Below are positions 33,804 to 41,877 of a stretch of 56,797 nucleotides of DNA, in pieces. The notes beneath the pieces were generated by a model. That model was not told the origin of the DNA. It did no database searches and saw only the letters and a list, made by a program, of their open reading frames with translations. Numbering within the stretch: position 1 is the stretch's first letter; each line of letters starts with the position of its first letter. This DNA comes from an uncultured Collinsella sp. Lineage in GTDB: Bacteria > Actinomycetota > Coriobacteriia > Coriobacteriales > Coriobacteriaceae. The translations under genes and the position numbers were made by a program. Location: positions 1 through 56,797 of the forward strand of contig CABUBZ010000004.1 of assembly GCA_902489945.1 (NCBI GenBank). Direction: 5' to 3'.

Positions 33804-34988
33804 GTGGGCAAGGCTAAGGCTAAGGCGAAGAAAAAGACGACGGGGGCGCGGGCTAAGCGTGATCGTCGTCGGAAGCTCGCGACCGAAGCGCCCGTGTCTG
33901 CTGAGGAGTTGCTGGCGAGTGTACCGGGGCTTGACGCACTGCAGGATGTTCCGGCGTTCGATGACCTGCCGGTCGATGCGGCTCAGCAGGCTGCATTTGA
34001 CGACTTTTGCGCACAGGCCGAGGAGCCCGAGCAGATGCAGCTCGGTGCCGTGGTGCGCCTGGACCGCGGGTTTCCGCTGGTGGCGACTGCCGAGGACACG
34101 TTTCGTGCCGAGCATGCCGTAGGGTTTGCCAAGTCGCGTGGCGAGGACGAGGTCTTGCTGCCCGCCGTGGGCGACCGCGTGGCGGTTCGCCGTGCTCCCG
34201 GGCACGACATGGGCGTGATCGAGTGCGTACTGCCGCGCCGTACGAGCTTTGAGCGTTGGCGTGGCCGTGCCCGCGGTGAGCGCCAGGTGCTCTGCTCCAA
34301 CGTCGACAGTGTGCTGATCGTGCAGGCGCTCGGCGCCGGCGAGGTGCTGCTCGATCGCGTGGCGCGCTCACTGGTGCTGGCGCTCGATTGCGATGCCGAG
34401 CCGGTGGTGGTGCTCACCAAGGCCGACCGCTGCGAGGCCGAGGAGCTCGAGCGCGATCTGGACCGCGTGCGCCGTCTGGTGGGTCCGGACGTGCGCGTGA
34501 TCGTGACATCTTCTGCCGAGGGCATCGGCTTAGACGAAGTGCGCGCCTGCGTACCTGCCGGGAGCTGTGCCATGATCTTGGGCGAGTCGGGCGCCGGCAA
34601 GTCAACGCTGCTCAATGCGCTGCTGGGCCACGATGCGCTAGCCACTGGCGGCGTGCGCGAGCGTGATGACCAGGGTCGCCACACCACGGTTGCGCGCGTG
34701 ATGGTGGCGCTGCCGGGCGACGCCGGCGTGATCGCCGATGCCCCGGGCCTGCGCAGCCTGCCGCTCGTGGGACATGAGCGGGGCCTGGCGCGTGCCTTCC
34801 CCGAGATCGTCGAGGCGTCGCGTGCGTGCCGGTTTGGCGATTGCACGCACACCCATGAGCCGGGTTGTGCCGTTCGCGAGGCCGAGGACGCGGGACAGAT
34901 CGACAGTCTGCGTCTGGAGACGTTCCAAAACCTGGCGTCATCCATGCGCGTGAGTGCCCAAATGCTCGACCCAGATGTCCATCTGTAA
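33804..34988 (+). CDS. rsgA: Ribosome small-subunit maturation GTPase RsgA
   Basis: Circularly permuted GTPase that checks late 30S assembly, 394 aa. The lysine-rich N-terminus is followed by an OB fold, then the permuted GTPase with G4 (VVLTKADR) before G1 (GESGAGKST, about 259-267) and G3 (DAPGL). The C-terminal zinc knuckle is CRFGDCTHTHEPGC. The GTG at 33804 is chosen since GGGAGG stands 5 bases before it; the frame is open back to 33690 across the terminator. The N-terminal extension (about 100 residues before the OB fold) is longer than in E. coli. Confidence 0.93.
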   Translation: MGKAKAKAKKKTTGARAKRDRRRKLATEAPVSAEELLASVPGLDALQDVPAFDDLPVDAAQQAAFDDFCAQAEEPEQMQLGAVVRLDRGFPLVATAEDTFRAEHAVGFAKSRGEDEVLLPAVGDRVAVRRAPGHDMGVIECVLPRRTSFERWRGRARGERQVLCSNVDSVLIVQALGAGEVLLDRVARSLVLALDCDAEPVVVLTKADRCEAEELERDLDRVRRLVGPDVRVIVTSSAEGIGLDEVRACVPAGSCAMILGESGAGKSTLLNALLGHDALATGGVRERDDQGRHTTVARVMVALPGDAGVIADAPGLRSLPLVGHERGLARAFPEIVEASRACRFGDCTHTHEPGCAVREAEDAGQIDSLRLETFQNLASSMRVSAQMLDPDVHL

Positions 34989-35005
34989 TTGAATTTTCCT
35001 ATGAC

Positions 35006-35040
35006 AGCCGTCTCCTAATTGCTTGGGAGGCGGCTTTTTT
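35006..35040 (+). terminator. Terminator of rsgA
   Basis: AGCCGTCTCC pairs with GGGAGGCGGCT around TAATTGCTT, followed by TTTTTT, 18 bases behind the stop codon. Confidence 0.85.
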
Positions 35041-35079
35041 GCTGCCAAAGTGCCTCGAAATACGCGTTTTGCCGATGTT

Positions 35080-35129
35080 CTGACCAAAACCTTGCCACGA
35101 GCTTGACGGGCTGGTCAGCTTTTGGTCAG
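35080..35129. promoter_or_regulatory. Inverted repeat before the Tad operon
   Basis: CTGACCAAAA (35080-35089) and TTTTGGTCAG (35120-35129) form a perfect 10-bp inverted repeat, with a further CTGGTCAG at 35111-35118. It lies 110-160 bases before cpaB in the only sizeable gap ahead of the pilus operon. A regulator site is a fair guess. I could not pick out a convincing -10/-35 pair. Confidence 0.4.
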
Positions 35130-35240
35130 CAATTGGTTTGACGCGTAAAACCAAGATTGCGATTGCGCCGCTTTGCGCCCTGGTCGCCCAGACAATGGTG
35201 GTACGGGCATGTGCCCGGCACCGCCATGAGAGGAGCGGCC

Positions 35241-35900
35241 GTGAACAAGAGCAAGCGCATCGCCATCAGTCTGGTCGCGGGCGTGCTTGCCGCGGCGCTC
35301 TGCATGGTCTACGGCTCGTCGATCCGCTCGCAAGCCGAGCAGGCCCAGGCCGAGACTTTGGCAAAATACGGCGGCGACCGCGTTGAGGTGTGCGTCGCGG
35401 CGCGCGATATCGATGCGGGTGAGACCCTCGACGAGACTAATGTCATAACTCAGGAATGGCTGGCGAGTCTGTTGCCGCGTGATGCGGCGACCGAGCTGCG
35501 TCAGGTGCGCGGTGACGTGACGACCTCGCGCATTCCTAAAAACGCCGTGATTTGCAATGTCTACACCAAGGCCGAAAGCCACAAGCTCGAGGTGCCTAAA
35601 GGCAAGGTTGCCGTTTCGGTGGCGGTCGATGCCGAGCACTCGGTCGGCGGCGCCACGGGCGTGGGCAGCTATGTGGACGTGTACGTGCAAAAAGATGGCG
35701 TGACCGACCGACTGTGCGGCGCGTACGTAATCGATACCAGCGAAGATGCCGGCACCACGCGTGAAGGCAAGATCGAGTGGGTGACGCTGGCGGCAGACCC
35801 CGAAGATGTCAAGGAATTGCTGGGAGCCTCGGGAAAGGGAACGGTCAGTTTGACGATTCCCGCCACGGCGCGCGGCAAAAAGAGCGGAGGCGACGAGTGA
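35241..35900 (+). CDS. cpaB: Flp pilus assembly protein CpaB (SAF domain)
   Basis: First gene of the Tad operon, 219 aa. An N-terminal membrane helix (about 7-25) is followed by an extracytoplasmic SAF/RcpC domain: VCVAARDIDAGETLDETNV, IPKNAVICNVYT and VGSYVDVYV. In diderms CpaB works with the secretin; here, in a likely monoderm without a secretin gene, it probably organises the outer face of the machine. The GTG at 35241 has AGAGGAG 5 bases upstream. TGATG overlap with the next gene. Confidence 0.87.
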   Translation: MNKSKRIAISLVAGVLAAALCMVYGSSIRSQAEQAQAETLAKYGGDRVEVCVAARDIDAGETLDETNVITQEWLASLLPRDAATELRQVRGDVTTSRIPKNAVICNVYTKAESHKLEVPKGKVAVSVAVDAEHSVGGATGVGSYVDVYVQKDGVTDRLCGAYVIDTSEDAGTTREGKIEWVTLAADPEDVKELLGASGKGTVSLTIPATARGKKSGGDE

Positions 35901-37549
35901 TGAAGGCGATCTGGCTTGCGTGCTGCGCGTGCGGCGATTACGGGCTGCTACAGCAGGAAGTCGAGGGTCGCGATGTGGGCGCGCAGGTGCTTCGCGTGGG
36001 CGACCTGGACGGACTGGTGTCCATGGCGCGGGCGTTTCCATCGCGCCGCGGTGCCGCCATCATCGCGGCGTCTTTGTTCGATACCGAAGACGTGCGGAAG
36101 ACCGTTGCGCGCCTGACGGCCGAGGGCCGTGTGAGTCGTGTCGTCGTGTTGATCGAGACGCTCGACCCGTCGGATATCGAAGGGCTGTTTCGCGCAGGGG
36201 CGACCGAGGTCATCGCTGCGCACAGTTTGTGCGGCAACGGGCGCGCGGGTGAGGGAACGGTTGATTCCGATCGGCGCATGACGATTGAGCCCGATGCTTT
36301 TGCTGATAGGGAACCCGGGGCGCCTCGCGCTACAAGAGGCCCGCGTGTTGATGAATATGGAAAAGCGGAAGCCGAGCATGGTCGGCGCCCCCGGGACCCC
36401 CTTGCATACGATGACGCTGGAGGGCCGGTACCGTATGGCGATGACGTTCTGGCTGAAGATATGGGATACGTGCACGGCGTAAATCTGGCCGATGAGCTCG
36501 ACGAGGTCGAGGGTTTTGCCGGGGCTGGCGAGCCGTGTGCCGCTGCGTCTTTGGCTTCGGAACCGCAGCCCGGGCAGCCTGCCATGCCGGCTTGGGCTCA
36601 GCGCGTGACCGCGGCGGGGGAGACGGGGATGTTGTCGCCCGCGTCCGTGTCGCCGGTTCCTGCACCGTCAGCCCCCGCGCTGTCGGCGGACGCTTCGGTT
36701 CCGTCGCGTCGGGCACCGGTCGTCTGCGCCGTTTCGGGTTCGGGCGGTTGCGGCAAGTCGACGATCGTTGCCACCATGGCGCATGCGGCGTCGCTGTTGG
36801 GTTTGCGTGCCGCTGTGCTCGACTTGGACCTCATGTTTGGAAACCTATACGATCTGCTGGGTGTCGATGCCCCGCACGATATGGCGACGCTTATCGAGCC
36901 GTCGGCGGCGGGCGCGCTTGCCGAGCCGGATATCGTGGCCGCATCGATGCGCGTCGCCCCGGGCGTCACGCTCTGGGGACCTGTCGCGGCCCCCGAGAAG
37001 GCTGAGCTCATGGCACGTCCGGTGGAGCTATTGCTCGATGTTTTGCGCCGCGAATCCGACGTGGTCTTTGTCGACACCTCGGTCTTTTGGGGCGATGCCG
37101 TGGCCGCCGCGGTGGCGGCGAGCGACCGTTGCCTGGTCGTAGGCGATGCGGCAGTATCGTCCGCGACATCCGCTTCGCGCGTCATTGAGCTGGCGAGCCG
37201 TGTGGGCGTGCCACGTACGCGCATGAGCGCCGTGTTCAACCGGTTTGGTGCGCGCGGTGCCGACGAGGACGTCGCCATGCGCTTCGAGATCGCCTGCGCA
37301 CTGAGCTCCAAGATCCGCATCGCCGATGGCGGTCAGGACTTGGCCGCGCTCATGGCATTCGGTCGCGCCGACGAGGCAGTGGGTCAGACGAGCGCTTTTG
37401 CGACCAGCGTGCGCGAGGCCACGCGCGAGCTGCTCGTGGAGCTGGGCTGCGCCGTCGGTCCCTGGAGCGATATGGTCGCCGACCGCGCGACCCGCACCGA
37501 GCGCCCGCGCATCCGTCTTCCCTGGTCGCGTGAGGGTGATTCGCGATGA
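35900..37549 (+). CDS. tadZ: Tad pilus ATPase TadZ/CpaE-like
   Basis: Localisation ATPase of the Tad apparatus, 549 aa. Residues 1-115 resemble a degenerate receiver domain and 120-270 are a Pro/Ala/Gly-rich linker. The ParA/MinD-type ATPase starts with the deviant Walker A SGSGGCGKST (about 279-288), then LDLDLMFGNLYDLLG and VVFVDTSVFWGD. The longer than usual linker is notable. It overlaps cpaB by one base and tadA by four (ATGA), so translation is coupled. Confidence 0.87.
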   Translation: MKAIWLACCACGDYGLLQQEVEGRDVGAQVLRVGDLDGLVSMARAFPSRRGAAIIAASLFDTEDVRKTVARLTAEGRVSRVVVLIETLDPSDIEGLFRAGATEVIAAHSLCGNGRAGEGTVDSDRRMTIEPDAFADREPGAPRATRGPRVDEYGKAEAEHGRRPRDPLAYDDAGGPVPYGDDVLAEDMGYVHGVNLADELDEVEGFAGAGEPCAAASLASEPQPGQPAMPAWAQRVTAAGETGMLSPASVSPVPAPSAPALSADASVPSRRAPVVCAVSGSGGCGKSTIVATMAHAASLLGLRAAVLDLDLMFGNLYDLLGVDAPHDMATLIEPSAAGALAEPDIVAASMRVAPGVTLWGPVAAPEKAELMARPVELLLDVLRRESDVVFVDTSVFWGDAVAAAVAASDRCLVVGDAAVSSATSASRVIELASRVGVPRTRMSAVFNRFGARGADEDVAMRFEIACALSSKIRIADGGQDLAALMAFGRADEAVGQTSAFATSVREATRELLVELGCAVGPWSDMVADRATRTERPRIRLPWSREGDSR

Positions 37550-38874
37550 GTCTGCAGACGAGGATTAAAGCCGCTGGCGCGGCCGCCGCGGCTGCCCCCG
37601 TTGATGCGGGACGCCGCCGTGCCGTTAAACGCCGCACCAAGCGTGCGGTGATGGACCGCATGGGCTACGACGAGGTGGCGCGCATCAGTGCCTACGTCGA
37701 CCCGGCCCTTGCCCGTTCCGAGCTACGTCCGGCGGTGGAAGCGGCGCTCAACGTGGAAGAGCCGACCGACTTGGCGACGCCTGAGCGTGAGACCATCATC
37801 GACGAGATCCTAGATGACGTGGTGGGCTTGGGACCGCTGCAGCCGCTCATCGAGGACGACACCGTTACCGAAATCATGATCAACGGCTGTCGCTCTGCCT
37901 TTTTTGAGCGCAGTGGCGTTTTGTATCCCATCGAGCACGCGTTTGAGGACGACGAGCAGATCCGTGTGCTCATCGACCGCATCATCTCGCCGCTTGGCCG
38001 TCGCATCGACGAGCGCAGCCCTATTGTCAACGCCCGCCTCAAGACGGGCTATCGCGTCAACGCGGTGATTCCGCCCGTGGCGATCGACGGGCCAATCCTC
38101 ACCATCCGTAAGTTCTCGGATCGCATTTGCTCGCTGGACGAACTTGTGGGGTTGGGATCGCTGCCGCTTTGGTATGCGCAGCTGCTGTCGTGCGCGGTGT
38201 CGTTGCGGCAGGATCTTGCGGTTGCGGGAGGCACGGGCTCAGGCAAGACCACGCTACTCAACGCACTGTCGTGCGAGATTTCCACCGGCGAGCGCATCGT
38301 GACGATCGAGGATTCCGCCGAGCTCAAGTTTGCGCATCACCCGCACGTGGTTCGTCTGGAGGCGCGCGAGGCGTCGATTGAGGGCGAAGGCGCGGTGACG
38401 ATTCGCGATCTGGTAACCAATGCCCTGCGTATGCGCCCCGACCGCATCGTCGTGGGCGAGGTGCGCGGCGCCGAGTGCTGTGACATGCTGCAGGCAATGA
38501 ATACGGGCCACGATGGGTCGCTTACCACGCTCCATGCGGGCACCGAGCAGGAGACCGTGGTTCGCCTGACGCTGCTCGCGCGCTACGGCATCGATTTGCC
38601 GAGTGAGCTTATCGAAGAGCAGATCGCCATGGCACTCGACGGCATCGTGATGTCCGAGCGCCATGCAGATGGCAGGCGCTTTGTGTCCTCATATTCGGGG
38701 GTTCACCGCGGCGCGTCGGGCGGTGTGGAGCTCGAGCGCTACGTGACCTTCGATGCCGCCGAACGCACTTGGACGCTCGACCGCGAGCCGCCGTTTATTG
38801 CGGAGGGCTTGCGGTCGGGAACGCTCACGCAAGAGGAGGTGGACGAATGGAGATCGCTATGCCCCTCGTCGTAG
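37546..38874 (+). CDS. tadA: Tad pilus secretion ATPase TadA/CpaF
   Basis: Hexameric motor of the type IVc pilus, 442 aa, cytoplasmic. The N-terminal helical domain includes VTEIMINGCRSAFFERSG and VNARLKTGYRVNAVIPP. The core has Walker A GGTGSGKTT (about 227-235), the Asp box IVTIEDSAEL, LRMRPDRIVVGEVRG and the His box TGHDGSLTTLHA. All active motifs are intact. It overlaps tadB by 28 bases. Confidence 0.95.
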   Translation: MSLQTRIKAAGAAAAAAPVDAGRRRAVKRRTKRAVMDRMGYDEVARISAYVDPALARSELRPAVEAALNVEEPTDLATPERETIIDEILDDVVGLGPLQPLIEDDTVTEIMINGCRSAFFERSGVLYPIEHAFEDDEQIRVLIDRIISPLGRRIDERSPIVNARLKTGYRVNAVIPPVAIDGPILTIRKFSDRICSLDELVGLGSLPLWYAQLLSCAVSLRQDLAVAGGTGSGKTTLLNALSCEISTGERIVTIEDSAELKFAHHPHVVRLEAREASIEGEGAVTIRDLVTNALRMRPDRIVVGEVRGAECCDMLQAMNTGHDGSLTTLHAGTEQETVVRLTLLARYGIDLPSELIEEQIAMALDGIVMSERHADGRRFVSSYSGVHRGASGGVELERYVTFDAAERTWTLDREPPFIAEGLRSGTLTQEEVDEWRSLCPSS

Positions 38875-39773
38875 GGAGTTTGGCGGGGCTTTCGGTTGCG
38901 ACGGCGTGCGGGGCGGAACCTCGTGTGCCGCAGGTACCCCCGGCGGAGCTGGCGCGCCAGACGCTCGAATCGATGGCGGGGAAGCTGCCCCGTGAGCTGG
39001 TGGAAAACGACTTGCTGACAAAGATTGCCCGTTCGTGGGCGTCGCTGGTCCCCACAGATCGCCTGGGCCTCGCTATCGAGGACAACGCGGCTCGTCTGGC
39101 ATTTCTGCTGCTGTCGAGCGGTGCCTGTAGCGTTTTGCTGGCTATTGCATCGTTGTCGCCCATCGGCTTTGTCTTGGGACTGGTGGCTCCGTTTGGCGTT
39201 GGCGCCGCGCGTGACACTTTCGACCGCCGACGCGAGCAACACGATGTGGAGGAGGCCATGCCCGAGGCATTCACGGCGCTATCCATGTCGCTTGCCTCGG
39301 GGCATTCGCTGGCACAGGGCATGCGCTTTGTGGGCGCCCATGCGCAAGAGCCGGTGCATACCGAGTTTTTGCGGGTGGCGGCGGCGATCGATTGCGGCAT
39401 CTCGGCGACCGACGCGCTCGACGACTTACTCGTTCGCATCGATGCCCCCGGGCTTTCGCTTGTCACCCTAGCGCTCAAAGTGTCGCAGCGTACCGGTGCG
39501 CCGCTTGCCGGTTTGCTATCCGAGGCGTCGAGCATGGTGGGGGAGCGCATTGAGCTCAAGCGCCGCCTGGACGTTAAGACGTCGCAGGCACGCATGTCGG
39601 CGCACATGGTCGCGGCGATGCCGGCGGGTATGTGCGCGGTGTTGGCGCTGCTTTCGGCTGACTTTCGTCGCGGTCTTGCGACGCCGGCTGGTGCGGGCGC
39701 CGTGGTGCTGGGGCTTGCCCTCAATGCCGTTGCCCTGGTAGTTATCCGGCGCATTATGCGGGTGGAGCTATGA
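38847..39773 (+). CDS. tadB: Tad pilus membrane platform protein TadB
   Basis: Type II secretion F-domain protein, 308 aa, part of the inner-membrane platform below TadA. Membrane helices lie near 90-125 and in the last 50 residues. The T2SSF signature is in the cytoplasmic loop, EAMPEAFTALSMSLASGHSLAQGM (split: EAMPEAFTALSMSL then ASGHSLAQGM). ATG 38847 with AGGAGG 8 bases upstream inside tadA. ATGA overlap with tadC. Confidence 0.88.
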   Translation: MEIAMPLVVGSLAGLSVATACGAEPRVPQVPPAELARQTLESMAGKLPRELVENDLLTKIARSWASLVPTDRLGLAIEDNAARLAFLLLSSGACSVLLAIASLSPIGFVLGLVAPFGVGAARDTFDRRREQHDVEEAMPEAFTALSMSLASGHSLAQGMRFVGAHAQEPVHTEFLRVAAAIDCGISATDALDDLLVRIDAPGLSLVTLALKVSQRTGAPLAGLLSEASSMVGERIELKRRLDVKTSQARMSAHMVAAMPAGMCAVLALLSADFRRGLATPAGAGAVVLGLALNAVALVVIRRIMRVEL

Positions 39774-40411
39774 GCGCCCTGGTTGGGGTCGCGGCTTGTC
39801 TGTGGGCACTCAGCGTATTTACCGCGACAGGTTTGGAACGTACGGAGGCTCACGAAATCGCGGAGGCGTGCAAGCGCGAGGCAGTACTGGTCGTTGCCGC
39901 GGGCCGTTCGGCGATCGATGCCCTTACTGTGCGAGTGAAGGGTGCGATTGGGGCGGGCGGCTCGACGCAGGTGTCGCTCGGCGAGGTGTCCGAGATGATC
40001 GACGTGGTGCGCCTGGGGCTTTCGGCCGGCCTTTCGTTTGACGCGGCACTCGAGATTTTTTGCGCCAATCGTCGCTCGGTGCTGGCTGTTCGTCTGGAGC
40101 GCGCCTGCATGGCGTGGCAGGTGGGCGTGGGGACGCGCGAAGCCGAGTTGTTGGCTGCCGCGCGCGATCTTGACGTGCGGGCGCTCGAAACCTTTGCCAT
40201 CACGGTGGGGCAGGCACTTGCCCTGGGCGCCCCGCTGGCCGAGACGCTGGCTGCCCAAAGTCGCGAGATCCGCGCGGCCCATCGCGCCGCAGTCGAGCGC
40301 GAGATCGAGCGCGCGCCCGTCAAGTTACTGATTCCCACCGGCACGCTCATCTTGCCGGCGTTGCTTCTGTCCATATTGGGCCCGCTGCTGGGAGCAGGCG
40401 GGATGATGTAG
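39770..40411 (+). CDS. tadC: Tad pilus membrane platform protein TadC
   Basis: Second T2SSF-domain platform protein, 213 aa, shorter than many TadC. An N-terminal helix, the loop MIDVVRLGLSAGLSFDAALEIF and two C-terminal hydrophobic segments (LLIPTGTLILPALLLSILGP) are seen. It pairs with TadB. Confidence 0.85.
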   Translation: MSALVGVAACLWALSVFTATGLERTEAHEIAEACKREAVLVVAAGRSAIDALTVRVKGAIGAGGSTQVSLGEVSEMIDVVRLGLSAGLSFDAALEIFCANRRSVLAVRLERACMAWQVGVGTREAELLAAARDLDVRALETFAITVGQALALGAPLAETLAAQSREIRAAHRAAVEREIERAPVKLLIPTGTLILPALLLSILGPLLGAGGMM

Positions 40412-40421
40412 GGAGGAATAT

Positions 40422-40655
40422 ATGAACACGATGACCGACATTACGGGCAAGGTTTGGAGCTGGGCTTTTTGCCAGGCAATCCGCGCTCGTCAGCGTGCCA
40501 AGGCGCTGTTACAGGAGGAGAGCGCGCAGGGCACTACCGAATACGCCATCTTGGTCGGCGTGCTCGTGGTGATCGCGATTATCGCCATCGTCGCGTTTAA
40601 GAGCAAAGTCGAAGAGCTATGGAACGCGATCAAAGACGGCATCAACAGCCTGTAG
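40422..40655 (+). CDS. flp: Flp-family type IVb pilin
   Basis: Main pilin candidate, 77 aa. A basic cytoplasmic leader (residues 1-33) precedes EESAQGTTEYAILVGVLVV, the Flp motif with the Glu-Tyr pair behind the cleavage Gly37. The hydrophobic helix and a short charged tail follow. GGAGG 5 bases before the ATG. No prepilin peptidase gene is present in the window. Confidence 0.93.
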   Translation: MNTMTDITGKVWSWAFCQAIRARQRAKALLQEESAQGTTEYAILVGVLVVIAIIAIVAFKSKVEELWNAIKDGINSL

Positions 40656-41182
40656 GAGACAGGCAGCCTGTTGGCTCGCTGCTGGTATGTGCCTGCTTAA
40701 CCGTGGCAATAGCGGCGGCGCTTTGGGGGCTGGGTGTTGCGCGACAGCAGCGTCCAGACGCTACCGCCAATTCGGGCTCGGGCTCGGCGGTAGCGTCACA
40801 AGCGGAAGACGCGCGGGATGCGGGCGCTCAGGATGCCGCCGTCACGGCTCAGACCTTTTTGCAGACGCTTGACGAGCGGGCGGCCAGCGAGACGGAGTCC
40901 TCTGCAGACAACGCGATCGCGGTTCGGCTCGCATGGTCCGAGGATCGGCCGATGACCGAGGCGGCGGCAGACCTGTTGCGCGCCTATCGCGAAGTGCCCA
41001 CGGCACAGCTTGCCCTGAGCGGCTACCTCGATATTAAGGGCAACGTATGGGGCGCTATCGTGCGCGATGGACGTGGCTGGGTCGACATGGTGACGGTTGC
41101 CGCGGATGCCGGCGATGCCTCGTGCCGCCTGCGTGCCGTGCGTCTGGTTCCGCAAACAACGGAGTCAAAGGAGGGGTCGTGA
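40619..41182 (+). CDS. Tad-locus membrane-anchored protein of unknown function
   Basis: Protein of up to 187 aa in the pilus operon. One N-terminal hydrophobic helix (LLVCACLTVAIAAALWGLGVA) anchors an Ala/Ser-rich linker and an extracytoplasmic domain (ALSGYLDIKGNVWGAIVRDGRGWVDMVTV). The start is uncertain. ATG 40619 overlaps flp by 37 bases and has a weak ribosome site. GTAGGAG stands at the flp stop, but no good start codon follows it in frame. No known family recognised. Followed two bases later by the next pilin-like gene. Confidence 0.65.
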   Translation: MERDQRRHQQPVGDRQPVGSLLVCACLTVAIAAALWGLGVARQQRPDATANSGSGSAVASQAEDARDAGAQDAAVTAQTFLQTLDERAASETESSADNAIAVRLAWSEDRPMTEAAADLLRAYREVPTAQLALSGYLDIKGNVWGAIVRDGRGWVDMVTVAADAGDASCRLRAVRLVPQTTESKEGS

Positions 41183-41183
41183 A

Positions 41184-41402
41184 ATGCATGGTGTCCTGCG
41201 TGAGGAATCTGCTCAGTCGACCGTCGAATACGCCATCGTCACCGTTGCGCTGCTGTCGATTGTGCTGGCGATTGCGGGGCTTTGGCGCGCTGGCACCGAT
41301 GGGCGCTTGGCGGCGCTGGTCGAGCGGGCAGCGTCTCATGGCGTCGCTCCGTCGTCGGTCATCGATGTCGCGACGGGTGCCAAGGATATCGCCCTGTATT
41401 GA
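41184..41402 (+). CDS. Small Flp/TadE-like pilin protein
   Basis: 72 aa, with EESAQSTVEYAIVTVALLSIVLAIAGLW near the start (motif EESAQSTVEYAI, then a hydrophobic helix), which is the same layout as Flp. It may be a minor pilin processed by the same peptidase, though Ser replaces the Gly before the Thr. AGGAGGGG 8 bases before the ATG. It overlaps the next frame by 38 bases. Confidence 0.72.
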   Translation: MHGVLREESAQSTVEYAIVTVALLSIVLAIAGLWRAGTDGRLAALVERAASHGVAPSSVIDVATGAKDIALY

Positions 41403-41877
41403 TATCGCGTGCGAGGATCGGGCGCAGTCTACGGTCGAGGCCGCCTTTTTGCTGCCGACGTTTTTGACACTCATTCTACTCGCGTTGCAGCCGGTGTGCC
41501 TGCTCTATACGCGCGCGGTCATGGAGTCTGCCGCCGCCGAGACCGCACGGCTTATGACCACGACGACGGTGGAGGACGACGATGACCTTAAGGAGTTCAC
41601 CCGCCGTCGACTTGCCGCGGTGCCCAACGTCTCGATTTTTCATGCCGGCGGGCCGCTGTCGTGGGATATCGAGTTGGGGCGGGCCGATGCCGGCGGCACC
41701 TCGTCCGTGTCTGTTGCCGGTGAGGTTAAGCCGCTGCCCGTGATCGGTGCATTTGTGCAGGCCATGGGCAGTGCGGGTGAGGGCGGCTATGTCGAGCTCA
41801 AGGTCGACGTCTCGTATCGATCGCGTCCCGAATGGCTGGAGGGAGATTATGATTCATGGATTGCTGCATGGGATTAG
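41365..41877 (+). CDS. TadE-like minor pseudopilin
   Basis: TadE-like domain at the N-terminus (DRAQSTVEAAFLLPTFL, then a hydrophobic helix and YTRAVMESAAAETARLM), extracytoplasmic rest, about 170 aa. The start is uncertain: ATG 41365, GTG 41377 or a non-standard start after the previous stop codon. Overlaps the next gene by 29 bases. Confidence 0.75.
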   Translation: MSRRVPRISPCIDIACEDRAQSTVEAAFLLPTFLTLILLALQPVCLLYTRAVMESAAAETARLMTTTTVEDDDDLKEFTRRRLAAVPNVSIFHAGGPLSWDIELGRADAGGTSSVSVAGEVKPLPVIGAFVQAMGSAGEGGYVELKVDVSYRSRPEWLEGDYDSWIAAWD